Shown here: piece by piece, positions 1 through 7,318 of the stretch
Position numbering within the stretch: position 1 is the stretch's first letter
How the letters are laid out: every line of letters starts with the position of its first letter
From: JBEKCP01 sp050014815
GTDB taxonomy: Bacteria > Planctomycetota > Planctomycetia > Pirellulales > Thermoguttaceae
Length of the DNA stretch: 19,110 nucleotides
Assembly: GCA_050014815.1 (NCBI GenBank)
Contig: JBEKCP010000038.1
Span: forward strand, 1 to 19,110
Direction of reading: 5' to 3'
The notes under the pieces: generated by a model
Database searches by the model: none
What the model saw: only the letters and a program-made list of their open reading frames with translations
Told to the model about the DNA's origin: nothing
Position numbers and translations under genes: made by a program

Positions 1-223
1 GTGAGTGTGCGAATTCAATGTTTGTTTAGTTATGACCACCGCGACTTTCGGGACATCTGCGTAAGACGGCGGGTTGAATTAGTCTGACGGATGTTGTGCC
101 CCGGGTTTCACATGGCGACCCCCGCTGTGGCACGGCAAAGCGAGAAATTGGAAGATCGTCGAAGCGCTGACCAACAGGCGCACGTCGCCATAGCGCGGTT
201 AGCTGGGCAGTGCACGCGTCGGA
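1..223. other. No supported gene
   Basis: This edge stretch lies downstream of the CHAT gene's stop. Short open stretches exist in both forward frames, but none has a start with a ribosome binding site or recognisable protein content. No clear terminator hairpin with a T-run was seen. Confidence 0.5.
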
Positions 224-3200
224 CTACTTGGGGGCCACGTCGGGCTTGGCGGGCGCGGGCTTGACCGCTTCGGGTTTGGCAAGCGCAGGTTTGGCTGGCA
301 CGGGGTTGGCCGGCGGCCCGGCCGCCTCGACGCCGCTATCGACCAACATATAGCCGGCCCAGAAAAATGGATGGTTGGCCCGCGGCGGCTCGTCCACGGT
401 CGTTCGCTTGACGCGGGGCTCGGCCTCGACGTTCAGCCGCGAGCCGGCCACGACCTGGACGGCCCGCTGCCAGGCGTCGGCCGGGGTCGTGTGCGGCAGT
501 TCCTGGACGAACTCGCAGGCCAGGTCGAAACTGGTCTGGCCGCCGGTCCGCCAGCGGCTCAGCAAGACGGTGCGGGCGCCGTCGGCCATCAGGCCGCAGA
601 CGGCGAGGAAGATTTCGTTGCCGTTGGCCGCGCGGCCGGGCCGCTTGAGCGCCTCCTCCGCCGCGGTGTGGAAGCCCGGCAGGATGATCTCCTCCGGTCC
701 GCCCCAGGGCCAGGCGATCCAGTCGGCGAGGGTGCCGCCGGGCTTGCCGCGGTCCGCCGGCAGGGGCGACCAGCCGTAGGGCATGTGCTCGGGCGTCACG
801 GCGATATCGTCGAGCACGACCAGGCGGTCCAGCAGTCTCGCGTAGAGCGACGAGGCGGCCGGCAGCGGCGCGTGGATTGCCACGCAGCCGGGAATCGCCT
901 TGGCCAACTGCGAGAAGGCGGCTTGGGCGGCGTTGTCTTCCGCCTTGGGGAAGAGCCGCCCGACCACCACGGCCGTGTTTCCCCGCCGGTGTCCCCAACC
1001 CGGCGGCGGCACGGCCAGCGACGCGGTGGGCGCGTAGCGGATGCGGAACCGCGAGATCAACGGGTGCAATTGCCCCTCCACCGGCACCTGGAGCGCCTCG
1101 AAGGGCAGGTACCACAGCACGCCGTCGGGCACGATCACCAGCTCGTCGAACTTGGTTGCGAAGTCGGCCCGCGAGCCCTTCAGCAGCGTGTCCAACAGGT
1201 CGTGGGCGGCGAGCTTCCACTTGGTATCGGCGAGGTCCTTCAGGGTGAGCTCGTGGTTCTGCTGATAATTGCCCATCTCGCGCAGGAGCGCGGCGGTCTG
1301 CCGGCCCAGGAGTTGGTGCGAGACGGCCAGCGGCCAATCGCAGTAGAGGTCGCGGCTGAGCAGGAACCCGTGGGTCGCCTTGCTGGTGGCGAAGAAGATG
1401 AGCAGGGCGTGCCCCTTGGGCAGCGCCTTCTGGATCTCCGCGGTAGTCAGCCGCGGAGGAAATGCCAGGTCGGCGGGCTCGCGGCGGACCGACATCTCGC
1501 GCAGGAGGATCTGCTGGCGGACCCCGACGACCGCCAATTGTTTCAGGATGCCGGCCTGCTGCCGCAGCGTTTCGGCGTCTTGGGGCGCCAGCGGGATCGC
1601 CGAGAGCTTCTTGCGAAGTCCCTCGGCCTGCTGGCGGAGCTGGTCGTACTCGGGGAAGCGGGTGAGGAGCTCTTGCCGCTGGAGGACGGCCAGGCGGCTG
1701 AGCATTTCCTTGGGGCCTTGGAGCACCCAGCGGAGCGACTCGATCCGCCCGCCCAGCGGCAGCGTGGTCAGGAAGCGGTGCCGCCGCGCGGAGTCGGCGA
1801 TCTGGATGGCCGCTTCGTGGTTCTTGCGGGCCATGGCGGCGTCGAACCAGTGCTCGTAGCACAGCGGGTGCGGATCGACCAGGACGGCCAGCGATTCCAT
1901 GGGCTCGGCGAGCCAATCGGCCGGCAGGGGGTCGCGGAGGACGAGGTTATAGAGGTCGATGGCGTCGCGGTTTCCGCCGGCCCCGCCCGAGCCGGCCATG
2001 TAGAAGTTGTCGACCAGCGACAGGTGGAAGAGCCAGAAGGAGCTTTGCCGCATGAAGGTCATGGCCAGGGCCAGGGCCGCCTCGCCTTCGTCAACCTTCT
2101 TCTGCTGGAAGAGCGTCATCGCGGCCAGGAAGTTGCGCCGGGCGCCGATCCGGCCGGTGCCCATCGTGCGCCGGCCGATGGTCAGGCGGGATTCGTCGAT
2201 GAGGGCGGCGGCCGCCGCCGTCTGTCCCAACACCGCGCAGTTCTCGGCGGACGAGAGCATCAGCGAGACCTGCAACTGGCGGAACCGGGTGGGGCGGGCC
2301 CATTGCAGGGCCGGGGCCAACGCAGCGAACATCCCCTGCCGGTTGGTCATGAGGTGGACCGTCGCCGCGTAGCGAAAGGCCTCCTCCAGCACGCCCGGGT
2401 CGGAAAAGTAATACGCCCCGTAGGATGCCTCCTCGAAGTGCTGCGAGGCGACGAGGAAGTCGCCGCGGGCAACGGCCAGGCGGCCCAGCTCCAGGTGCGC
2501 AATGCTGCTCAACGGGTGCATGAACTCGCCGGCGGCGATCGTGGCCCGAGAAAGCGTCGCCACGGCCTGGGTGTCGCGGCCGGCCGCCGCCAGCGCCAAC
2601 CCCAACTCCAGGTTGATCCAGGCCTCCGACCAGTTGTTGGGGGGACCGGGCCGGCGGGAGAGCGTGAGGATGAGGTTCTCGAACAGCGGGTCGTGCGGGC
2701 TCATGGGTCCCAGCAGTTGCGCCCGCCGACGGATGGCCAGGGCCGTCGTGCGGACGATCTCGGCCGGCTCGACCGGATAGAGCACCGGTTTCTGGAGCAC
2801 GCCGCCCTTCTGGAGCGTCGTGGTCGGGTCGAGCTGCCCCAGCCCGATGAGCATGGTCGCGGGGAATTGGCCGAGGCGGGCCTGGGGCGGCCGCGCGACC
2901 CACGGCGGCGGACGGTGGACCGCGGCGTCCGGCATGATGGTGGCCGGAAACTGCACGGCGATCATCCAGTTGGCGTTGGCCAGGTAGAGCTCGATCGCCG
3001 CAGTGTAGTGTCCCAGCGCCTTCTGGAAGGATCCCATGTGGTAGTAGCACTCGCCGCACATCGTCTCGTAGCAGATCGAGTCGATCCAACGGGTCGTGCC
3101 GGCCTTGATCGCCGTGCGCCCCTCGGTCATGAAGCGATCCAGGGCGAGCCTGTATTCGCCCTGGTCGAAATCGGAAAAGGCCCTGTGATATGCCTGACTG

Positions 3201-3292
3201 GGGGCAGTCCGCTCGGTGAGCTGCGCCCGGGCCGACCCCACCAGTCCGACGACGGCCAACAGACCGCCCACCCAGGATCGCCAGTGCAACAT
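224..3292 (-). CDS. Secreted TPR/CHAT-domain protein with degenerate protease site
   Basis: The protein is 1022 residues, probably exported. I chose the ATG at 3292 because AGGAG lies 6 nt upstream and the next residues form a signal peptide (hydrophobic core, then SARA before Q). The frame stays open upstream to 3400 only because it reads through a palindrome. Residues about 25-450 are alpha-helical, TPR-like repeats. About 450-600 is helical and coiled-coil-like. The rest is a caspase-like CHAT domain, marked by ELVIVPDGVLWYLPFEAL and GARTVLLSRW. CHAT domains are normally cysteine proteases with an A-T-H-G histidine motif and an S-A-C-E-T cysteine motif. Here the second site reads LPGFHTAAE (F874, H875), so the cysteine is replaced, and no ATHG motif is visible. 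The last 35 residues are a Pro/Ala/Lys-rich tail with repeated AKP units. The role is unknown; a non-catalytic scaffold is inferred. Confidence 0.85.
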   Translation of the reverse strand: MLHWRSWVGGLLAVVGLVGSARAQLTERTAPSQAYHRAFSDFDQGEYRLALDRFMTEGRTAIKAGTTRWIDSICYETMCGECYYHMGSFQKALGHYTAAIELYLANANWMIAVQFPATIMPDAAVHRPPPWVARPPQARLGQFPATMLIGLGQLDPTTTLQKGGVLQKPVLYPVEPAEIVRTTALAIRRRAQLLGPMSPHDPLFENLILTLSRRPGPPNNWSEAWINLELGLALAAAGRDTQAVATLSRATIAAGEFMHPLSSIAHLELGRLAVARGDFLVASQHFEEASYGAYYFSDPGVLEEAFRYAATVHLMTNRQGMFAALAPALQWARPTRFRQLQVSLMLSSAENCAVLGQTAAAAALIDESRLTIGRRTMGTGRIGARRNFLAAMTLFQQKKVDEGEAALALAMTFMRQSSFWLFHLSLVDNFYMAGSGGAGGNRDAIDLYNLVLRDPLPADWLAEPMESLAVLVDPHPLCYEHWFDAAMARKNHEAAIQIADSARRHRFLTTLPLGGRIESLRWVLQGPKEMLSRLAVLQRQELLTRFPEYDQLRQQAEGLRKKLSAIPLAPQDAETLRQQAGILKQLAVVGVRQQILLREMSVRREPADLAFPPRLTTAEIQKALPKGHALLIFFATSKATHGFLLSRDLYCDWPLAVSHQLLGRQTAALLREMGNYQQNHELTLKDLADTKWKLAAHDLLDTLLKGSRADFATKFDELVIVPDGVLWYLPFEALQVPVEGQLHPLISRFRIRYAPTASLAVPPPGWGHRRGNTAVVVGRLFPKAEDNAAQAAFSQLAKAIPGCVAIHAPLPAASSLYARLLDRLVVLDDIAVTPEHMPYGWSPLPADRGKPGGTLADWIAWPWGGPEEIILPGFHTAAEEALKRPGRAANGNEIFLAVCGLMADGARTVLLSRWRTGGQTSFDLACEFVQELPHTTPADAWQRAVQVVAGSRLNVEAEPRVKRTTVDEPPRANHPFFWAGYMLVDSGVEAAGPPANPVPAKPALAKPEAVKPAPAKPDVAPK

Positions 3293-3324
3293 GAGAGTCT
3301 CCTGCTCTGTCAGTCGTGGAGTGA

Positions 3325-3391
<67 letters not shown>

Positions 3392-3641
3392 ATCCGTCAA
3401 ACCACGCTTAACAGAGCACTCTGCCCCAAGCCCGCCTCCTCGATCTTACCCCGTTGCGGGCGGCATTTCCAGGACCCGCCTGTGGGGCGGACCTTCGATC
3501 GTGTTAAAGTTTACCGGATAGTTAGACGATAACTTTCGTGCCGATTGTATCGACTCGGTGAGACACGGGAAAAAGAGGCCATCCCTGTTACCGCGCAAGA
3601 TAGACAAGTTGCGAAGATTAGACAATTCACGGAGGTGCCCT
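3392..3641. promoter_or_regulatory. Divergent intergenic region, likely promoters both ways
   Basis: This gap separates the CHAT gene (minus) from the lipoprotein gene (plus). It contains an AT-richer patch at about 3500-3545, unlike the surrounding GC-rich DNA, including AAAGTT ... AACTTT as a short inverted repeat. No confident -35/-10 pair was found in either direction, so the promoter assignment rests on position and base composition only. Confidence 0.3.
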
Positions 3642-3875
3642 ATGATGGGCTCCAGTAAGCAGTTACGCCCCTGGCGGGGCTTTTGGGGGGGCCTGGCGGT
3701 GCTCGCGGCGGTCGGTCTGGCGGGTTGCCAGGTCGATGTCGGCGGTCAAACCCTGCCGAGCCCCTATTACCTGCAGGATGACGTACAGTACTTTCCGCCG
3801 GGATCCGAATTCAAGTTAACCAAGGAAGCGGCCGCACAGCAGGCGTACTCTCAGGAGCAGGCCCTGCGGCGATGA
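3642..3875 (+). CDS. Small lipoprotein
   Basis: This is a 77-residue protein whose start is fixed by GGAGG at 3631-3635, 6 nt before ATG at 3642 (a second ATG follows at 3645). Residues 1-29 are a lipoprotein signal: basic N-region, hydrophobic stretch LAVLAAVGLAGC, and lipobox L-A-G-C with C29 as the lipidated cysteine. The mature part is about 48 residues and starts QVDVGGQTLPSPYYLQDDVQ. It is rich in Tyr, Gln and acid residues and ends in an Ala/Gln helix-like tail. It should be anchored at the outer face of a membrane after processing by Lgt, Lsp and possibly Lnt; an lnt gene lies at the far end of the window. I seem to recall similar small lipoproteins in other planctomycetes but cannot name a function. 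It is transcribed divergently from the CHAT gene. Confidence 0.8.
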   Translation: MMGSSKQLRPWRGFWGGLAVLAAVGLAGCQVDVGGQTLPSPYYLQDDVQYFPPGSEFKLTKEAAAQQAYSQEQALRR

Positions 3876-3905
3876 TGTGCATGATGGGATAGATTTACTG
3901 CCGAG

Positions 3906-3968
3906 CGTCATCCTCAGCAAGGGCTTGGGCCCCACGGCTCACCCTCGCTGATCCTGAGGCGGATGACG
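3906..3968. repeat. Imperfect long palindrome
   Basis: CGTCATCC at 3906 and GGATGACG ending at 3968 are exact inverse complements. Inside them CTCAG and CTGAG pair, and TCAGCAAGGG pairs with CCCTCGCTGA with one mismatch. This gives a 63-bp hairpin-forming unit. There is no T-run after it on either strand, so it is more like a dispersed palindromic repeat than a terminator. Confidence 0.6.
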
Positions 3969-3983
3969 TTGGGGGGGACGGCA

Positions 3984-4055
3984 CCCTGCGTTGCTGACGT
4001 CTGAGATCCAGAGTGGCCGCCACGGCCCCGGGCGTCAGCACCGCAGGGATTTTTT
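3984..4055 (+). terminator. Terminator-like long-stem hairpin with T-run
   Basis: A 16-nt arm at 3984-3999 (CCCTGCGTTGCTGACG) is the inverse complement of 4033-4048 with one mismatch, with a 33-nt loop. The downstream arm is followed directly by A and six Ts at 4050-4055. It lies about 110 nt past the lipoprotein stop and could end that transcript. The long loop is unusual for an intrinsic terminator, so it may be a palindromic repeat that happens to carry the T-run. Confidence 0.45.
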
Positions 4056-4124
4056 CTTGTGGAAATCCACGTCGGTGTCGTTCGAGTTCGTCTAAATAGA
4101 CTTGCGTGATTCTGGTGAGGAAAG

Positions 4125-4145
4125 CCCCCGGACTGCGTCCGGGGG
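4125..4145. repeat. Short perfect GC hairpin
   Basis: CCCCCGGAC (4125-4133) and GTCCGGGGG (4137-4145) form a perfect 9-bp stem around a TGC loop. It sits in the gap before the GlsB-type gene with only two Ts after it. It could be a weak terminator or another dispersed palindrome. Confidence 0.5.
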
Positions 4146-4198
4146 TTGCGGCGTGACACCGGGCGTGGCGCCCTGCCCGCCGAGCACGACCACCGATT

Positions 4199-4225
4199 CT
4201 CGGCGGGCAAGCCCGCCCGCTAAAC
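4199..4225. repeat. Single arm of the 27-nt palindrome also found at 17167-17247
   Basis: These 27 nt are identical to the right arm at 17221-17247. They contain an internal stem GGCGGGC/GCCCGCC. A degraded left arm is visible upstream (CTGCCCGCCGAG, about 4173-4184), so this looks like a decayed copy of the same element. It ends 18 nt before the start of the next gene. Confidence 0.8.
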
Positions 4226-4243
4226 AGCAGAACCCGAGCCCCA

Positions 4244-4675
4244 ATGACCGAACTCTCGGCACTCGCTCAGCACTGGATCGCCGTGGTGTTGATTTGGGTC
4301 GGGTTCGGCAGCCTGGCAGGGCTCGTGGCCCGCGTTATCCTGCCGCTGCGAGAGCCGTCCGGGCCGCTGCCCACGTTGACGCTGGGGATCACCGGCAGCG
4401 CGGTCGGGCTGGGCATTCTCTCTTGGGTCCAAGGCGGCGGTCCCCACAACCCGATCGGTCCCTTGGGTTTTGTCGCAGCCACGGGCGGCGCCTTCCTCCT
4501 GCTCGTGCTTTACTGGGCGCTCGGGGCCGTGGTCCACCGCGGCCAGAAGGATCCACGGCACCCGCCGGAAACGAGCGTTCCTAATCCCGCTCCTTCCGCC
4601 GAGACGGTCCCGACCTGTGGAGGGCGACCTGTTGTCTCGCTCACTGAATCTCCATCACGTCACCGGCCGGGATAA
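4244..4675 (+). CDS. GlsB/YeaQ/YmgE-type small membrane protein
   Basis: The protein is 143 residues with three predicted membrane segments (about 10-30, 43-62 and 73-98). The glycine-rich pattern GFGSLAGLVAR, the ITGSAVGLGIL segment and the NPIGPLGFVAATGGAFLLLVLYWAL block are typical of the GlsB/YeaQ/YmgE (transglycosylase-associated) family. These are usually about 80-100 residues; the extra 45 residues here are a hydrophilic Pro/Ser-rich tail. Known members are stress-linked inner-membrane proteins of unclear biochemistry. No good Shine-Dalgarno precedes the ATG, and a palindrome arm sits just upstream. The last 35 nt overlap the end of the opposite-strand gene. Confidence 0.75.
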   Translation: MTELSALAQHWIAVVLIWVGFGSLAGLVARVILPLREPSGPLPTLTLGITGSAVGLGILSWVQGGGPHNPIGPLGFVAATGGAFLLLVLYWALGAVVHRGQKDPRHPPETSVPNPAPSAETVPTCGGRPVVSLTESPSRHRPG

Positions 4676-5246
4676 CTCGGTCCGTATCGCTCGCAACGTC
4701 CCGGAGGACGATTTGCACCTCGCCGGGCAGACCGCCTTGAATGCCGTGCGGGACAGCGTGGAAGGAGGAGCCGTTGCGCAAACTGACCACAGAGGGCTGG
4801 ACCGCTCCGGCACGTCTCATTAGAGCAAGTACCGTTTGCACCACCTCGTTAGGCGTCATTGCTCCTGAACGCGGGTAGATGTAAGCCTCTTCGATCGGAA
4901 GATTGCCCAGGCGTTTTCCCTGGTATCTGATCGGGATCCTCGTGGAAACACGGTCGCGCACGGCGATCGCGTCCCGGGCGATCGGGTTCTGGGCGTGGAC
5001 AAGCTTAATCTCGGAGAGGGAGAGCGATGCGCCAGGGAGCCGGCGCAGGCAGGCGTACACGGTGCTGTACGCGCTCCCGAGCTTCTCCACCTCGATAGAA
5101 GTGGAACCGAGATAGAGGAACCACAGTCCCTCCTCGCTGGTCTTGGCCCAGAACGCCACCGCAACGTCGAATCCGTCGTGGACGAGCCACGCGATCAGCC
5201 CACGTCCGTCGTCGATCCGGTTATCTACCAATAATTCCGTATCCAT
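4641..5246 (-). CDS. Unknown 201-residue partner of the HEPN protein
   Basis: I do not recognise a named domain. The protein is soluble, with no signal peptide or membrane segment. Its N-terminal part carries aromatic-rich LIAWLVHDGFDVAVAFWAKT and GLWFLYLGS. A middle part has ACLRRLPGASLSLSEIKLVHA followed by NPIARD. Then comes IPIRYQGKRLGNLPIEEAYIYP and a C-terminal beta-like region ending in EVQIVLRD. The ATG lies inside the 3' end of the HEPN gene, with a 22-nt overlap, so the two are translationally coupled. AGGGG lies about 7 nt upstream. It lacks the GSxxxG nucleotidyltransferase motif of MNT antitoxins, so it is not an ordinary HEPN/MNT partner. I recall similar proteins beside HEPN genes in other bacteria, but cannot verify that here. 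Confidence 0.75.
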   Translation of the reverse strand: MDTELLVDNRIDDGRGLIAWLVHDGFDVAVAFWAKTSEEGLWFLYLGSTSIEVEKLGSAYSTVYACLRRLPGASLSLSEIKLVHAQNPIARDAIAVRDRVSTRIPIRYQGKRLGNLPIEEAYIYPRSGAMTPNEVVQTVLALMRRAGAVQPSVVSLRNGSSFHAVPHGIQGGLPGEVQIVLRDVASDTDRVIPAGDVMEIQ

Positions 5247-5677
5247 CTGAGCACCCCTTCAGGATCATTAGTAATAGCCTCGTAAAGGGATCGCGCCTCA
5301 AGTTCCGTCTTCGACTCATAGCGATCTGAGACCTTCCACTGGGTGACCGTTCCCCAGTGAGCGGCAAATGTGCCGCCGGGCGGCCCACCGGCCGCGGCGG
5401 CCGCGGCGCTTGCCGCGAGTTGGGCATCCAACTCATCTTTCAGTCCCGCAAGCCTGACCAGTTGACCGAAGTCGTGTGTCCGGCAGTCCTCCGACTTCCA
5501 TTTCTCTTCAAAGACCCACGCCGTGTGGACCATGCGGGCGAGCAGGCACGATTTCAGCGCGCACTCGACTGCGTACCCGGCCACATAATACGCACCGTTC
5601 CAACGATGGCCCGCAATGAGTGCTGCCGCGTCCAAAATTCTCTCTTCCGCCATCTCGCGCAACTGTGCTTGATTCAT
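5225..5677 (-). CDS. HEPN-domain protein
   Basis: The protein is 150 residues. The segment NGAYYVAGYAVECALKSCL (about 27-45) is the core helix of the HEPN family, and CRTHDFGQLVRLAGL (about 65-79) fits the later T-H-D helix. GAGG 7 nt upstream supports the ATG at 5677. HEPN proteins are helical and often toxic RNases or nucleotide-binding partners in toxin-antitoxin and abortive infection loci. The usual catalytic R-x4-6-H motif is not obvious; only R-M-V-H and R-T-H occur. RNase activity is therefore not shown. An Ala/Gly/Pro-rich insert at about 88-103 looks like a flexible loop. The gene overlaps its downstream partner by 22 nt, which is the strongest sign that they act together. Confidence 0.82.
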   Translation of the reverse strand: MNQAQLREMAEERILDAAALIAGHRWNGAYYVAGYAVECALKSCLLARMVHTAWVFEEKWKSEDCRTHDFGQLVRLAGLKDELDAQLAASAAAAAAGGPPGGTFAAHWGTVTQWKVSDRYESKTELEARSLYEAITNDPEGVLRWIRNYW

Positions 5678-5722
5678 GCCCCATCCTCGCCGCCGACCGC
5701 CGCCACACCCCTCACATCATCG

Positions 5723-5728
5723 ATTATA
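5723..5728 (-). promoter_or_regulatory. Candidate -10 element for the HEPN operon
   Basis: On the minus strand this reads TATAAT, a perfect -10 hexamer, 45 nt upstream of the HEPN start codon in a GC-rich region. No good -35 is present at 16-18 nt; the expected place is occupied by the GC hairpin at 5732-5749. Confidence 0.35.
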
Positions 5729-5749
5729 AGACCCGGCCGCAAGGCCGGG
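5725..5749 (-). terminator. Possible terminator of the acyltransferase operon
   Basis: A perfect 7-bp stem CCCGGCC/GGCCGGG at 5732-5749 (GCAA loop on the plus strand, TTGC on the minus strand) lies 114 nt past the acyltransferase stop. Read on the minus strand it is followed by TCTTAT, a weak T-run. It overlaps the HEPN -10 candidate, so the two calls compete. Confidence 0.3.
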
Positions 5750-5863
5750 AAGGGCCGCTGCCCCTCAGGTGGGATACGGGTGGGCGGAACGATTTCGCCC
5801 CCTGGCGACCCGACAGGCAAGGGCGGGGCCCTGCCGGCGCGGTCGGCGGGCTCCTGCACTGGC

Positions 5864-6997
5864 TTACACGCCCTGCACGCAGGCGATGTCGTGCCGGCCG
5901 TAGAGCTTCCGGCGGATCCAGCGGTTCAGCCGCAACAATTGGGCCCGGAACACCATTGGCGGGAAGTAGGTGAGGCGGTAGCTCGTGGCGATTGAGGTCT
6001 GCCACTGGCGTTTGGTGTCGTGGTAGCCGACGCCCAGGTCGTAGGAATGATCGCCTCGCTCGAAGCAGATCTGGAGCGTCAGGTATTGCAGGACCAGCCC
6101 GGCCCGAAAGCGAGCGAACTCCGGATCGAAGCCCTTTCGCAGCCCGTAGAGACGGCCGTCGCGGCAGTAATGGTAGATGAAAGCGATGGGGCGTCCGGCC
6201 AGCAGGAGCAGGTTCATATCGACGGCGCCCGCGCGGGCGGCCGCGGTGTGGACGTCGCGGAGAAAATCGCGGACCTGCGGGTGCGAGAGGGTTGTGCCGT
6301 CGCTGGCGTCGCCCTGCCAGCTCCGCTGGGCCAGGTCGACGCATGCGTCGTAAAGGTCCCAGCGGGGATCGCCTTCGCCTTGGGCGGCGGGCGGCGGGCG
6401 GTGACACACGAGAGTCACCTCTCCCTCCTCGGCAAGCCGCCGCTGGCATCGCTCGATGTTGTGGCGGAACTTCTTGTCGCGCGTGGACCAATAGTCCCGC
6501 CAGGCGCCGGCGATCTCGACCCGGGCGGCCCGGTCCCACGCCTGCACGGCCGGGCGCAGGCCGGCCTGTTGCATCGCCTGCTCGGTCTGCCCTCGGTCGC
6601 AGCCGTCGCGATCGACCCAGCGGAGGTCGAGCACGTCCCAGTCGCGGCGGGTCTCGCGAACGTGTGCGAGCCCGGCCTGGAGCGTCGCCGCCGGGTTCGG
6701 GCCGATGGGGCCATAGAAGGTCCCCCAGTCGTGAAGCGGATAGGTCAGGGCGCGGATTTCGCCGACCCGGCTCGTCTCGGTCCGCACCGCGAGCGGGAGG
6801 ACGCCCAGCGGCTGGTCGTCGCTCTGGACCAAGAGCACGCGGAGCCGCTGGGCAGCCCCGTAATGACGCCAGTAGCACTCCAGCCATTCGCAGGACTGGA
6901 AGAACGTGGCGCCGGGCGTCTCGCCGAGCAGGCGGTTCCACAGCGGCCGCAAGTCGGCCAGCCGGCCGGGGTCGTTGATTTCCTGGACGTGGATCAT
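5864..6997 (-). CDS. GNAT-fold acyltransferase, BioF2/CelD-like
   Basis: The protein is 377 residues from the ATG at 6997; a GTG at 7021 would add eight residues. It shows the layout of the Acetyltransf_6 (BioF2/CelD-like) family. The N-terminal half has FFQSCEWLECYWRHYG and a strand LRVLLVQSDDQPLGVLPLAV. The second half has the basic helix RDKKFRHNIERCQRRL (about 188-203), the strand MNLLLLAGRPIAFIYHYC, and the conserved YDLGVGYHDTKRQW near the C-terminus. Such proteins probably transfer acyl groups from acyl-CoA or aminoacyl donors to sugars or peptides and are often linked to exopolysaccharide synthesis. The substrate cannot be told from here. It lies 28 nt downstream of a small antitoxin-like gene on the same strand and is probably co-transcribed with it. 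Confidence 0.82.
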   Translation of the reverse strand: MIHVQEINDPGRLADLRPLWNRLLGETPGATFFQSCEWLECYWRHYGAAQRLRVLLVQSDDQPLGVLPLAVRTETSRVGEIRALTYPLHDWGTFYGPIGPNPAATLQAGLAHVRETRRDWDVLDLRWVDRDGCDRGQTEQAMQQAGLRPAVQAWDRAARVEIAGAWRDYWSTRDKKFRHNIERCQRRLAEEGEVTLVCHRPPPAAQGEGDPRWDLYDACVDLAQRSWQGDASDGTTLSHPQVRDFLRDVHTAAARAGAVDMNLLLLAGRPIAFIYHYCRDGRLYGLRKGFDPEFARFRAGLVLQYLTLQICFERGDHSYDLGVGYHDTKRQWQTSIATSYRLTYFPPMVFRAQLLRLNRWIRRKLYGRHDIACVQGV

Positions 6998-7025
6998 GGC
7001 TATCTCAATAAAGGATAGCACATGA

Positions 7026-7181
7026 TCACCACTGCCACTCGTCCTTATCCCATCGAGTGGGGACGGTCTCGTCCAGCAGGCGATCGTCGCCAGAAGCAGC
7101 CATGTCGCGAAACCGCTCTTCCCAGCCTTGCCGTGGCCGGCGAGCGGGGCGAATCACGATCCGATTGGACTCCTTGGCCAT
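7026..7181 (-). CDS. Solitary MazE-like antitoxin tail
   Basis: This 51-residue gene is below the usual length cut-off for gene calling. ATG at 7181 has GGAG 8 nt upstream, and a perfect TATAAT lies at 7207-7212. The protein reads IVIRPARRPRQGWEERF, then MAASGDDRLLDE, then PTRWDKDEW, ending W-Q-W. This matches, from memory, the C-terminal toxin-binding half of MazE/AbrB-type antitoxins, which run IRP-x-R-x-PR-x-GW ... GDD-x-LLD ... EWEW. The N-terminal swapped-hairpin DNA-binding part (about 30 residues) is absent: the frame has a stop 42 nt upstream and no AbrB-like residues before the ATG. No MazF/PemK toxin follows; the next gene is an acyltransferase. It could be an orphan antitoxin or a remnant. 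Confidence 0.65.
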   Translation of the reverse strand: MAKESNRIVIRPARRPRQGWEERFRDMAASGDDRLLDETVPTRWDKDEWQW

Positions 7182-7206
7182 CTCGACTGCTCCATAACAG
7201 CAACCA

Positions 7207-7212
7207 ATTATA
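7207..7212 (-). promoter_or_regulatory. -10 element for the antitoxin/acyltransferase unit
   Basis: Minus-strand TATAAT, a full consensus match, 25 nt upstream of the antitoxin start. TTGACT occurs upstream but only 10 nt away, too close to be the -35 of the same promoter. CCGCG and CGCGG flank this as a short inverted repeat (7213-7234), a possible operator. Confidence 0.4.
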
Positions 7213-7318
7213 CCGCGTTCCTAGTCAAGCGCGGTGGAAGAAGGTGACGAAAAAAGGGGGCCGGCCGCCCTTCCCCCCCGGCCTCGCTCATGGTCCAATG
7301 GGGTCTGGAGCATCTACT

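Noticed and set aside
100..184. Short forward frame reading WHGKARNWKIVEALTNRR before a stop at 182-184
   Set aside because: It looks slightly protein-like, but is short, has an in-frame stop just upstream and no start signals. I could not place it in a family.
3914..4210. 98-codon minus-strand frame in the gap before the GlsB-type gene
   Set aside because: It is composed of palindromic repeat sequence, has no Shine-Dalgarno and no protein-like composition.
7250..7285. GC hairpin followed by six Ts when read on the minus strand
   Set aside because: It looks like a terminator, but no minus-strand gene lies upstream of it, so it has no transcript to end. It may be chance in GC-rich DNA.
7022..7318. 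N-terminal extension of the MoxR frame
   Set aside because: The extra 99 codons are antisense to the antitoxin-like gene and then GC-rich filler. A proper Shine-Dalgarno precedes ATG 7319.
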